Below the pieces are notes generated by a model. That model had not been told where the DNA came from, did not search any database, and saw only the letters and a program-made list of their open reading frames with translations. From the NCBI GenBank assembly GCA_022010015.1, contig CP091735.1:868001-932000 (forward strand): DNA of 64,000 bases, given 5' to 3'. Made by a program: the position numbers and the translations under genes. This DNA comes from Clostridium sp. (GTDB taxonomy: Bacteria; Bacillota_I; Bacilli_A; Acholeplasmatales; Anaeroplasmataceae). Shown one piece after another: positions 55,208 to 64,000 of this stretch. Position 1 is the stretch's first letter, and each line of letters opens with the position of its first letter.

Positions 55208-55973
55208 GTGTCTTCAACTTATAAAGAAACAACAATAAAGAAAATATTTAAAAAAAGAAATCTGTTTGGGTTATAATATTTTTGTTAATGCTTTTTTTAA
55301 GTGGAACAGTAGCATTGTTGACTTATTATGGTCAGCAGGTAGGAAGCTTTGTTGTTGGGGTATCTGATAAGGGATATCAAGGTGGATTGGTGTTGTCAAA
55401 AACAAAAGATTTTTCTACTTCATCTCCAAGATTAGTGGGGGATTCTGTTTCAAATGTTCATCCTATTAGTGTACTGGATATATATTCTGATAAGGTACTT
55501 CAAAATGATGGCTCTTATATTCCAAAAATCTAAAAAAATTATATGGGATTTACCTTTTATCTAAAGAATGAAGGTAATATTTCACTAAGTGTTGATGTGA
55601 GTATGTCTATTACAAAAAGCAACAAATTATGTAGATAGAGCAACTTGGATTTGGCTTTTTGAAGATGAAGATGATAAGGATGGAACGATTTATCGTAAAA
55701 AAAGATTCGATAAATTATAATTATCCTACTGAATATAATAGCTATAATTATAAGAATTATATTGATGATGAATTAATAATGCATTCAACAATCGTATATT
55801 TTAAACCTCAGGAAATAAAAAAATATTCAATTATTATTTGGCTTGAGGGTGAAGATCCGGACTGTGTTGATACTGGAAACTATTCTGTTAAATCTGGAAA
55901 GCTTCGTTTCACTATGAGATTTGATATCGTAAGTGAAGAAGAATCTACTAGCTCTAAAGAAGGTGAAATTTAA
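55208..55973 (+). CDS. Exported protein 1 of the EGxDxDC family (likely membrane-anchored)
   Basis: GTG 55208 after GGGAGG. Basic N terminus then one helix: VWVIIFLLMLFLSGTVALLT. No TYAWF, so this member may stay anchored. Body YMGFTFYLKNEGNISLSVDV; C-terminal signature YSIIIWLEGEDPDCVDTGNY, then a strand-rich end and a Glu/Ser tail. About 255 residues. First gene after the c-di-GMP riboswitch; possibly the base or minor subunit of an extracellular assembly. Breaks near 55255, 55535, 55615 and 55700. Confidence 0.65.
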
Positions 55974-55976
55974 GAT

Positions 55977-57024
55977 ATGAGAAGAAAAGTAATTGTTTGG
56001 AGTGCAACAATGCTACTTTTTAATTACGTGCATTACAACCTCGACATATGCTTGGTTTCAAATGAATAATGATGCCTTTGTATCGGATTTTGATTTTTGG
56101 ATTTGATACAGACGAGGGAATATTTATTTCTATTGATGATGTTAATTATAAAGAAAACATCAATAATGAGGATTTAATTAAGGCAATAGTTAAGGAAGGC
56201 TTTGATTATTCTTATAATGATAAGGGAAAATTAGTTGATGATTTAGGAAACATAATTGATAATAATAAGCTTTTTAGGCTTATTTAATCAAATTAAGCTA
56301 AATCCTGTTACTTCACTTGATGGAATTAGCTTTAATGATTATTATGGTGTAGAGAAGAAAGCTACCAATCTAGAATATTATAGCTTTGAAATTTATGTTA
56401 AGCTATTTGATTCTACTGTTTCAACCCCTAATTCCTTAGATGTAGTATTTAAAGAGGAAACATCAATTAAATCTGATTCTGTTGATTATCCTTATTATAA
56501 TGTTTTTTTATACATATGATAAAAAAATACATTTGTTAAGGTAGCACATTCTCCTAAGATTATTAATGAAACTGATGAAGCAGGTAGCACTATTTCTAAA
56601 AGACCAACAATTTTAGTTAATGCTGTTGACGCTGTGAGATTTTCCACAACTTCTAATGATAACACTAAAATTTATGAATTAAGTGAAGGACTTGGATCTT
56701 ATGCAACTGATTTAGATTCAGATTTAGAGGAAAATAAGGAGCTTGCTAAATATGATGCTAATAAAAAAATGCGGGCTTTACCTTACTTAATGCTTCATTG
56801 TCTAAACCTTTAAACAAAATGAGATATATAGATATGCCAAAGACATATAAAAAAATATAACTGATGCAGAAGCCAAAGTTCTTTACAACTTTAAATAAGG
56901 AAACATCTTATAAGACTAAGGTGAAAAATTAATTTTTTTGGCTTGAAGGCTATGATGCTGATTGCTTTAATGGAATTGGTAAATCAAAAAAATTACTACT
57001 AAATTTACATTTGGAATAGAGTAA
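55977..57024 (+). CDS. Exported protein 2, TasA-like signal, EGxDxDC family
   Basis: ATG 55977: MRRKVIVWSATMLLLITCIT, then TTSTYAWFQMNNDAF. The T-Y-A-W-F stretch at the end of the hydrophobic helix resembles SipW-type cleavage sites (TasA has T-W-A-A-F). Body: IFISIDDVNYKENI, DAVRFSTTSNDNTKIYELSE; end INFWLEGYDADCFNGIGKSK. About 350 residues. Breaks near 56020, 56095, 56270, 56505-56530, 56770, 56855 and 56930-56990. Confidence 0.75.
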
Positions 57025-57036
57025 GGAGTGATAAAC

Positions 57037-58374
57037 ATGAAGAAGTTAATTTTAAGTGTGATTTCTATATCACTTGCACTAATAACTTTAGTATCTACTA
57101 CCTATGCTTGGTTTTCATTAAATCGAAATGTTTATGTAGATGGTATTGGCTTTGAGGTTACTGGTGGAGAAAATGTTTTGTTATCAGTAGATGGCATTCA
57201 TTGGTACCAAAATGTAACTGCTGATAAAATTAAAAAGGCGGCAGTTGCTAAATATTGTGGTTATTTATTTGATGATAATGAGAATTTGATAGATAATGAT
57301 GGAAATCAAATAGATGATGAAAAGATTGAAAGCCTATTTAATAAAAAAATATCCCTTGCTCCTTTATCATCAACGGATGGAAAGATATTTACTGATTTGT
57401 ATAATACAACAATTTCGGAAACACTTGGTAAATATCTAACATTTGATTTATATTTTGGAGCTGAGGTTGATTCTCTAAAAAGATGATACTGATATTTTTC
57501 TTCTATCATGGTGCACAAAAAGACATTACCTGATGGAACAATAGTTAAACCAACTAAAATATCAGCAACACCAAAGAGTGTTTATTTGAAAAATGAGCTT
57601 TCAGCATTTAATTGGACAACTGGTGAGCTTGTAAAATATGAAGCTAAATCAAGCATTGATGTTAATCCGGCAAATGCCTTAAGATTTAGTAGTGTAGATA
57701 CACAAAATGATAGTTCAAAGATTTATGAGCTAGATGCTTATGATGATGGTAATGTTATAAATAAAGGACTTGGATCTTATGCAACATCATTTACTGGCTA
57801 TGAGTTAAATTCAAATGGTTCTTATATGGCTAAATATGATGCTACAAAGAATGCAGGATTTACTTATTATAACAATTTAAGAAATAAGAAGATTACAGAA
57901 TTAAATTATGGAGATATGCCACAAACAATTCGTGATTTTTCAACCTATGATAATTCGAAAATAACAACATTGCATAAGGCAAATGGCTTTACATCTAAGG
58001 TTACATTTAATTTTTGGATGGAAGGCTGGGATGCTGATTGCTTTGATGGTATAGGTAATTCTAAGGTGACAGTAAGCTTATCATTTACTAATTCTGGGGA
58101 AAAGACATATGAACCAGTAACTGTTAAGTTCTACCAAAGCTTAGAAGATGAAGTACCTTATATTGAATATGCGAATGCTAATCCAGGAATGTATTTATCA
58201 CCTGCTTTAGCACCAGCAAATGCCACAGGTAAATTTAAAGGCTGGGCTGTAGTAAAAAATGATGGAAGTGTTGATGCAAATGCGTATGATCAAACAAAAA
58301 CACTTAAATCATTATTAACTTCCTATGATATGGCCGGAGCTGAGGAATTAAAGCTTGTAGCATTATATAATTAA
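57037..58374 (+). CDS. Exported protein 3, EGxDxDC family with C-terminal InlB-type repeat
   Basis: ATG 57037 (TAAGGAG eight bases before; a GTG at 57028 is less likely). MKKLILSVISISLALITLVS, then TTYAWFSLNRNVYVDGI. VLLSVDGIHWYQNVTADKI; NALRFSSVDTQNDSSKIYEL; FNFWMEGWDADCFDGIGNSK. Only this member adds a domain of about 85 residues (VTVKFYQSLEDEVPYIEY ... GKFKGWAVVKNDG) like an InlB B repeat, which could be an adhesive or wall-contact module. About 445 residues. One break near 57477. Confidence 0.78.
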
Positions 58375-58463
58375 AAAAATTTAATATAGATAAGTCTCCA
58401 ACAGCTTTTATGAGGATAAACTATAAGCTAGAGATTAAGCAAAAAACAAAGGAGAAAAATAAA

Positions 58464-59399
58464 ATGAAAAAAGGCTTAAAACTTAAATTAGGTATGAGCG
58501 TAGCCTCTTTAGCTTTACTTGCAGGCGCTCTATCTACAACAACTTATGCATGGTTTACAACAAATGCTGAAGCAAAAGTTTCAAATGTTACTGTTAATGC
58601 AGAAGCAACATCAGATAGTATTTATCTATCTTTAGATGGTATTCACTTCTCAAACTCTATCACTTTAGATGCTTCAAAGGTTCAATTAACTTCTGTTTCT
58701 TATGTTGATGGTGCATATAAGAAGTATAATGGTAAGGATAGCGAAACAGCAACTGAAAACTGGGATGCAACTACTGCAGGAACTGTCACACCAGATGCAA
58801 CTGGTGTTAAGGGTACAGCAACTGATAAGGGTCAATATTTAACATTTACTATTTATTTCAAAACTACAAGTAATGGCTCAAATATTGTTTTTGATGATGA
58901 ATCTACATCATTTACAAATAGCACACCAAATGAATTCACACTACTTGCTGACTATGATAAAACTTTGGCAGGATCAAAATATGCTAATGGTTATCTAGTA
59001 AATGCTACTCGTTTAGCTGTAACATCTTATGCTAGTGGTTTTGAAGGAGCACAAATTACTAAAGATGCAACATTTGGTGATGCTACAAGAACTGTTTATA
59101 AGACTGTTGATGCTGCTGCAACAACTTATGACAAGGATAGTGGAATTATTCAAACTGATGCAAAGAATTATGCATGGCAATATTATCAAGCAGTTATGGG
59201 TAATAGAACAAATGTAGCTCCAACTGCTGAGACTGCTGAGGCAATTTCTTCAACAACTGTAGTTGCTACAGGTGCTAAATCTGGAAGCATTTATAAGGCT
59301 GATTTCACTTTCTATGTTGAAGGTTGGGATGCTGATTGTATGGACGCAATTCTTGGTCAAAACATTGATATGGCTTTAGGATTCAAGTTAAGTAAATAA
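58464..59399 (+). CDS. Exported protein 4, TasA-like major-subunit type
   Basis: Intact, 311 residues from ATG 58464 (AAAGGAG; the longer frame from 58410 lacks a site). MKKGLKLKLGMSVASLALLA, then GALSTTTYAWFTTNAEAKVS: signal and cleavage region. IYLSLDGIHFSNSI, YLVNATRLAVTSYASG, then FTFYVEGWDADCMDAILGQN. Thr/Ala/Ser-rich, low complexity, beta-rich. Very close paralogue of the next gene, a recent tandem duplication. Clean frame suggests high selection and lower poly-A content. Probable fibre subunit. Confidence 0.82.
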   Translation: MKKGLKLKLGMSVASLALLAGALSTTTYAWFTTNAEAKVSNVTVNAEATSDSIYLSLDGIHFSNSITLDASKVQLTSVSYVDGAYKKYNGKDSETATENWDATTAGTVTPDATGVKGTATDKGQYLTFTIYFKTTSNGSNIVFDDESTSFTNSTPNEFTLLADYDKTLAGSKYANGYLVNATRLAVTSYASGFEGAQITKDATFGDATRTVYKTVDAAATTYDKDSGIIQTDAKNYAWQYYQAVMGNRTNVAPTAETAEAISSTTVVATGAKSGSIYKADFTFYVEGWDADCMDAILGQNIDMALGFKLSK

Positions 59400-59425
59400 T
59401 TATAAAATAATAGGAGAAAAATAAA

Positions 59426-60349
59426 ATGAAAAAGAGTCTAAAATTAAAATTAGGTATGAGTGTAGCTTCTCTTGCATTACTTGCTGGTGCTCTATCTACA
59501 ACAACTTATGCATGGTTTACAACAAATGCAGAAGCTAAGGTTTCAAACGTTAAAGTTAATGCAGAAGCAACATCTGATAGTATTTATCTATCATTAGATG
59601 GAACTCACTTCTCAAATTCAGTAGCTATAACTGCAGATAATGTTCAATTAACAGCAGTTTCTTATAATACTGAGGCTTATCAAAAATATACAGGAAATGA
59701 TGCTGCTGCATGGTCTGATGTGACTGAAGGAAAGGTAGCATCAACTGATGGTGTTTCTGGTACAGCTGCTGAAGGTGCTTATTTAACATTTACTATTTTC
59801 TTTAAAACAACAGCAACAAATGCTTCAGACATCGTTTTTGATTCAACAAAAACTACTTTTACAAATGGTGAAAATAAAGCATTCACTTTACTTGCTAATT
59901 ATGGTGAGGCTCAGGCTGGTACAACATATTCAGATGGTTATTTAGTAAATGCTACTCGTTTAGCTGTAACATCTTATGCTAATGGAGTTGCAGGTGCAAC
60001 AGCTACTGCTGCTTCAGAATTTGGAACTGGTACTAGAGCAGTTTATAATACAAAGGAAGCAGCTCATACTGCTGTAGATAAAGGTGGAGCTATTACAACT
60101 GATAATGCTGCATGGAATTATTATCAAGCTGTAATGGGTACAAAAACTACTGCTCCAGTTGCAGATAATGCAAAAGATATAACTGATACTGCAGTTGTTG
60201 CTGCAAAGGCTACATCTGGTAATGTTTATAGAGCGGATTTTGCTTTCTATGTTGAAGGCTGGGATGCTGATTGTATGGATGCTATTCTTAATCAAGCAGT
60301 TACTATGGCTTTATCATTTAAGCTTGCTTCAACATCTACTAGTGAATAA
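59426..60349 (+). CDS. Exported protein 5, TasA-like major-subunit type
   Basis: Intact, 307 residues. MKKSLKLKLGMSVASLALLA, then GALSTTTYAWFTTNAEAKVS, the first 55 residues nearly identical to protein 4. IYLSLDGTHFSNSVAITA, YLVNATRLAVTSYANG, FAFYVEGWDADCMDAILNQA. Roughly two-thirds identical to protein 4 overall, most different in the middle. AGGAGAAAAATAAA ribosome site is the same as in the copy. Confidence 0.82.
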   Translation: MKKSLKLKLGMSVASLALLAGALSTTTYAWFTTNAEAKVSNVKVNAEATSDSIYLSLDGTHFSNSVAITADNVQLTAVSYNTEAYQKYTGNDAAAWSDVTEGKVASTDGVSGTAAEGAYLTFTIFFKTTATNASDIVFDSTKTTFTNGENKAFTLLANYGEAQAGTTYSDGYLVNATRLAVTSYANGVAGATATAASEFGTGTRAVYNTKEAAHTAVDKGGAITTDNAAWNYYQAVMGTKTTAPVADNAKDITDTAVVAAKATSGNVYRADFAFYVEGWDADCMDAILNQAVTMALSFKLASTSTSE

Positions 60350-60393
60350 TTTGTTTTGATTTAAAAAAATATGGTAAAGGAGGATGCTAAATC

Positions 60394-61412
60394 ATGAATA
60401 AAGCTATACGTAAAATGTACTTTAGTATATTAACGGCATTGCTTGTTTTAGTTACAACAATTACTACTACATACGCATGGTTTGGCATCGACTTTGGCCA
60501 TACTATTGAGGATTTTGAAATTAATTTTGATTCAAGTAGTGCCGAAGGATTGGAATTGTCTTTAGATGGTAAAAACTATTCAAGTTACATAACAACTGAA
60601 GATGTAGAAAAAAAGCTATTTTTAAGAGAAAAAGGGTATTTCATATAATGAATTAACCTATAAGAGGAAGTTTAAGGAAGTTGCTTCACTTAGTGCTAGT
60701 AGTACTGGCTTAAATAGTGAAAATCTTAATTTTGTTGATATGTTTAACTTTTCTAGTAATGAATATCTAAGCTTTTACATTTTATGTAAGACCTTCATAT
60801 ATAATAGGTCTTGAGGATAATCCAACTGAAGGTATATTTACTCGTGATCATACAATTGATGTTTTCTTTAAGGATAATGATATGATTGAAAGTGAGTATG
60901 TTGATACTCATTTGATTAATATTATTAATCATCCTACATTTGGTCCAATTTCTAGAGCATCTGTTAATCCTAAGAATGCTACTAGATTTGCTCTTACAAA
61001 GTATGAGGCAATTGATAAAGATCAAACATATGATGATAATTTTTGAATATAAAACAACAATTTATAATCCTGGTGGGGATAAGATTACTTATAACGAAGC
61101 TAATAATCGTTATAATTTTTGGTGGTATTGTTGAAGATGATAAGAATGTTGCACTTCAGGATTTCAATATGAAATTTGATAAAAAAATTAAGTGTTCCTT
61201 ATTTTTGCTTCAAATAGAAAAGATGTTAATTTGGATTACAATCAAATTATTGATTCAAGAACTGATGGCTTATCTATTGATAGAGTTATGAAATTTAAGT
61301 TCTATTTTTTTGGTATGAGGGATGGGATGCTGATTGCTTTGAGGCAGTCACAAATTCAAATGTATCTATTTGTTTGAATTTAACCACTCAAAATCCTAAG
61401 CTAATTTCTTAG
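60394..61412 (+). CDS. Exported protein 6, EGxDxDC family
   Basis: ATG 60394 after AAAGGAGG. MNKAIRKMYFSILTALLVLV, then TTITTTYAWFGIDFGHTI. LELSLDGKNYSSYITTEDVE; NATRFALTKYEAIDKDQTYD; rejoined C terminus KFYFWYEGWDADCFEAVTNS, ending NPKLIS at 61412. About 338 residues. Breaks near 60612-60630, 60785, 61040, 61115, 61185 and 61305. Confidence 0.75.
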
Positions 61413-61582
61413 GTATGAAAAAAACGTTGTAGTTTAGGCTAAATGTTTGATTTTCGATTTTTGAGAAAAATTCTGTTGTTTTTTTAGTTGTTTTAAGATT
61501 TGATATTATAATTTTTCATTTTACTTTCAACAAATAATGTGATAGAATTTAATTAATTATAAAGATAATGAAGGTGATGCTC

Positions 61583-62433
61583 ATGAACAATAAGGTTCTA
61601 AAGGGTTTAAAAAAATAGCAGGTAATGTTGTGTTTTTATGCAATTATTATCGTATTATTACTATTTTCAATAGCAAATATTAAAAAAAGAAAGATAAAAA
61701 GTTCATTTGCTAATTTATTTGGACGTGGCTTTTTTTAACTGTTGAGTCAGACTCAATGAAGGGCGACGGTAAGGATAATTTTAGTAAGGGAGAACTTGTA
61801 GTAGTAAAAAAAGCTACCTCTAAGAACATCGCTAAATTAAAGGTTGGAGACATTATTACATTCTATGATGCTGATTTAAAAGCTGCAGATAAAACTGGTT
61901 CAGCAAAAACATCATATTTAAATACCCATAGAATTGTATATATTAATACTCAAGGTGATACGCCACTTTATATCACTCAAGGTGATCATAATGTTGCTGT
62001 TAGTGGATTTCATTATATAGCACCTACATATGATGAAAATGGTACTTGTACAAATCCTGACGAGATTAAGCAAAATGCTTTATTTGCTGATCAATGGGAA
62101 GAAGTAAATGTATCTGATATTAAGGGTATTTATGTTTCTCATAGTAAGGGCTGGGGAAACTTTATGACAACTGTTAATAAGCATTTCTTTGCGTGTGTTG
62201 TTCTACCTGTTATTATTTTATTCTTAATTGAATTATTCGTTGTTATTATGAATATAATTAGTATTAGAAATGAAAAAGAATAAGTTTGCTTTGGAAGCTG
62301 ATGCTGAGGCTCAAAAGGAAGAATTACGTAAGCAAATTCTTGCCGAGATGAATGCTCAAAATAAAGAAGAAATGAAAAAAACAAATTTTAGAAGAGCTAA
62401 AAAAAGGAACAGGAAAATAAAGAAAATAATTAG
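61583..62433 (+). CDS. Signal peptidase I, Ser-His (SipW/ER-like) type with coiled-coil tail
   Basis: ATG 61583 after AAGGTGATG. An N-terminal helix (VVFYAIIIVLLLFSIANI) is followed by the catalytic block LTVESDSMKGDG (Ser). KVGDIITFYD comes next, then YLNTHRIVYINTQGDTPLYI, where His replaces the usual Lys general base. This is the SipW/archaeal-eukaryotic hallmark. A second helix follows (FFACVVLPVIILFLIELFVV). Correcting near 62275 adds a cytoplasmic tail KEELRKQILAEMNAQNKEEM ... ENKENN ending at 62431-62433. SipW enzymes process TasA-type fibre proteins, matching the upstream genes. Breaks near 61610-61635, 61690 and 61735. Confidence 0.85.
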
Positions 62434-62450
62434 AAGGGAGATTAAATAAT

Positions 62451-63991
62451 ATGGTTGAATTTTTCAAGATATTATATCGATTTCCTTCAAGCTTTATTCT
62501 CTAATATAAAAATTCTTTGTTAATTTTTTTCACTTGTTTGTCGATATATTCTATACAGATCCTAAGGCATATATTCAAATGCTTGTTAAGGCATCTGTAC
62601 AAAATTCGGAATGGAAAGCCACAGATTGGTTAGTTTTTGTTATTGTAACTATCATTAATTTAGCATTATTGGTTGCTGTTATAGTTTTAATTGTTCAATT
62701 ATTTAGAAGATATTTTAGATTCCGTCGTAAGGAAGTTGAAAAGGATGAATTGATTGAAGAGGTTTCTATTTTAAATCAAAAGGTTGTTCAACTAATCGAT
62801 GAGAAGAATAAGATTTTAGCAATGCGTGTTTCTCAGCTTGGCGTTGGTACTACTGGTTCATTAGAGGAAGAAGAAAATAAATCTAAAAGTGCTCTTACTG
62901 AATCTAGATTTACTAAGCTTACTATGGTTGATAGAGAATATGAAATTAATCCACATGTTACGATTATGAATAATCATGATATGCTTGAATTAAAGGAAGT
63001 TGTTCAACGCTTTATTAATTTTGCTGCTAGCCAATTACACCTATACTATACACCTGAGATTGTTTCAAGATTTATTGCTGGTATGGGTACTGGTAAGTTA
63101 TTAATTTTTGGAAGGTATTTCAGGTACTGGTAAAAACAAGTTTACCTTATGCTATGGGTAAATTTTTCCAACATGATACATCTATTATATCTGTTCAGCC
63201 TTCGTGGCGTGATCGTGCTGAATTACTTGGTTATTTAAATGAATTTACTAAGAAATTTAATGAAACAGATTTCTTAAAGAGTGTATATGCTGCTGGTTAT
63301 TCTGATACAATTAATATAATTGTTCTAGATGAAATGAACCTTGCGCGTGTTGAATATTATTTTGCTGAATTCTTATCAATTATGGAAATGCCTGATATTA
63401 ATGAATGGAAAATTGATTTAGTTCCATCAACAGATCCGACTGACCCTCATAATTTAATTAATGGTAAGCTAATGATACCACAAAATGTTTGGTTTGTTGG
63501 AACAGCTAACAAGGATGATTCAACATTTACTATCACTGATAAGGTTTATGACCGTGCTGTAACTCTTGCTATTAATCAAAAAGCACAATATATTGATGCC
63601 CCATATACTGAAAAATGTGGCTATGACATATGAATATTTAAATGAATTGTTTACTAAAGCAAAGAAGGGCTTCCAATTATCTGCTAAAGCTCAACAGGCT
63701 TTAAATCAATTAGATGATTTTATTCAAGCTAAATTTAAAATTGCCTTTGGTAACCGTATTATGAAGCAAATTAAAGCATTTGTTCCTGTTTATATGGCGT
63801 GTGGATTTACAGAATATGATGGCTTAGATTATATGCTTACATATAAAATTTTACGTAAGTTTGAAAGCTTAAACCTAACATTCTTACATCCTGAATTGGA
63901 TCAATTAAGTGCAATGCTTGATAAGCTATTTGGAAAAGGCGTATTTAAGGTTTCTCTTGGATTCATCGAGGATTTAAAGAAATTAGGATAA
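62451..63991 (+). CDS. Membrane-anchored McrB/MoxR-like AAA+ ATPase
   Basis: ATG 62451 after GAAGGGAG. About 510 residues. Short hydrophobic N terminus (broken), then a helix WLVFVIVTIINLALLVAVIV, a coiled coil (KDELIEEVSILNQKVVQLID) and the ATPase. Walker A GISGTGKTS (corrected near 63110-63130); Walker B IIVLDEMNLARVEYYFAEFL. Sensor region VWFVGTANKDDSTFTITDKV, then YDRAVTLAI. An alpha-helical lid ends it. The McrB/dynein-related AAA_5 group usually remodels partner complexes; no McrC-like nuclease gene is in the window. Sits right behind the signal peptidase. Confidence 0.85.
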
Positions 63992-64000
63992 AATTAATTC

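Noticed and set aside
62451..63991. McrBC restriction system
   Set aside because: The ATPase has a membrane anchor and coiled coil in place of a DNA-binding domain, and no McrC is seen up to the window end.

Overview
The window comes from a low-GC, Gram-positive-lineage bacterium, most likely a gut Bacilli/Erysipelotrichia or 'Tenericutes'-type organism. The reasons are the strong A+T bias, Shine-Dalgarno AGGAG sites, lipobox and SipW-type export signals, and a standard code (TGG for Trp, TGA used as stop in purM). Almost every gene, including indispensable purine genes, is split by one- or two-base gains in A or T runs. Rejoining the frames gives full-length conserved proteins, so the breaks look like uncorrected long-read homopolymer errors rather than gene death. 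Coordinates below are given for the rejoined genes.

Layout. (1) 1-5.2 kb: an accessory patch with two RHS-type polymorphic-toxin remnants, a possible immunity gene, an IS110-family insertion sequence with a structured non-coding end (candidate bridge RNA), and an IS3 remnant. (2) 5.4-26.5 kb: a nearly complete purine/one-carbon supercluster, fhs - P-loop kinase-like gene - purE, then a guanine riboswitch, then purK-L-C-F-M-N-H-D-folD-purB-guaB-guaA. It covers PRPP to IMP, AMP (purB) and GMP (guaB, guaA), with folate one-carbon supply (fhs, folD). (3) 26.6-29.7 kb: a Phd/ParE-type toxin-antitoxin pair, rubrerythrin, an ATPase fragment and a tyrosine integrase. (4) 29.8-38.6 kb: three very large surface lipoproteins (InlB/leucine-rich repeat, Fn3-like repeats, GLUG repeats) and a HELSH membrane protein.

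(5) 38.7-49.6 kb: a defence and mobile-element patch. It holds a serine-recombinase remnant, an XRE-like regulator, a prokaryotic viperin (antiviral radical SAM enzyme), unknown genes, a UvrD helicase tail, an HtrA-like protease, an immunity-like protein, a Fic protein, a group II intron 3' remnant, and DUF1016 and DUF4143 ATPase fragments. (6) 49.7-54.8 kb: a DUF6512 membrane protein, an operator-controlled operon (glycoside hydrolase - MarR - MATE efflux), and a second Fic gene.

(7) 55.0-64.0 kb: the most interesting locus. A c-di-GMP-I (GEMM-I) riboswitch precedes six tandem exported proteins. Five have a TasA-like T-Y-A-W-F export signal, and all six carry a C-terminal EGxDxDC signature. 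They are followed by a Ser-His (SipW/ER-type) signal peptidase and a membrane-anchored McrB/MoxR-like AAA+ ATPase. My inference is a c-di-GMP-controlled surface fibre or matrix system with its own processing peptidase and a novel ATPase partner.
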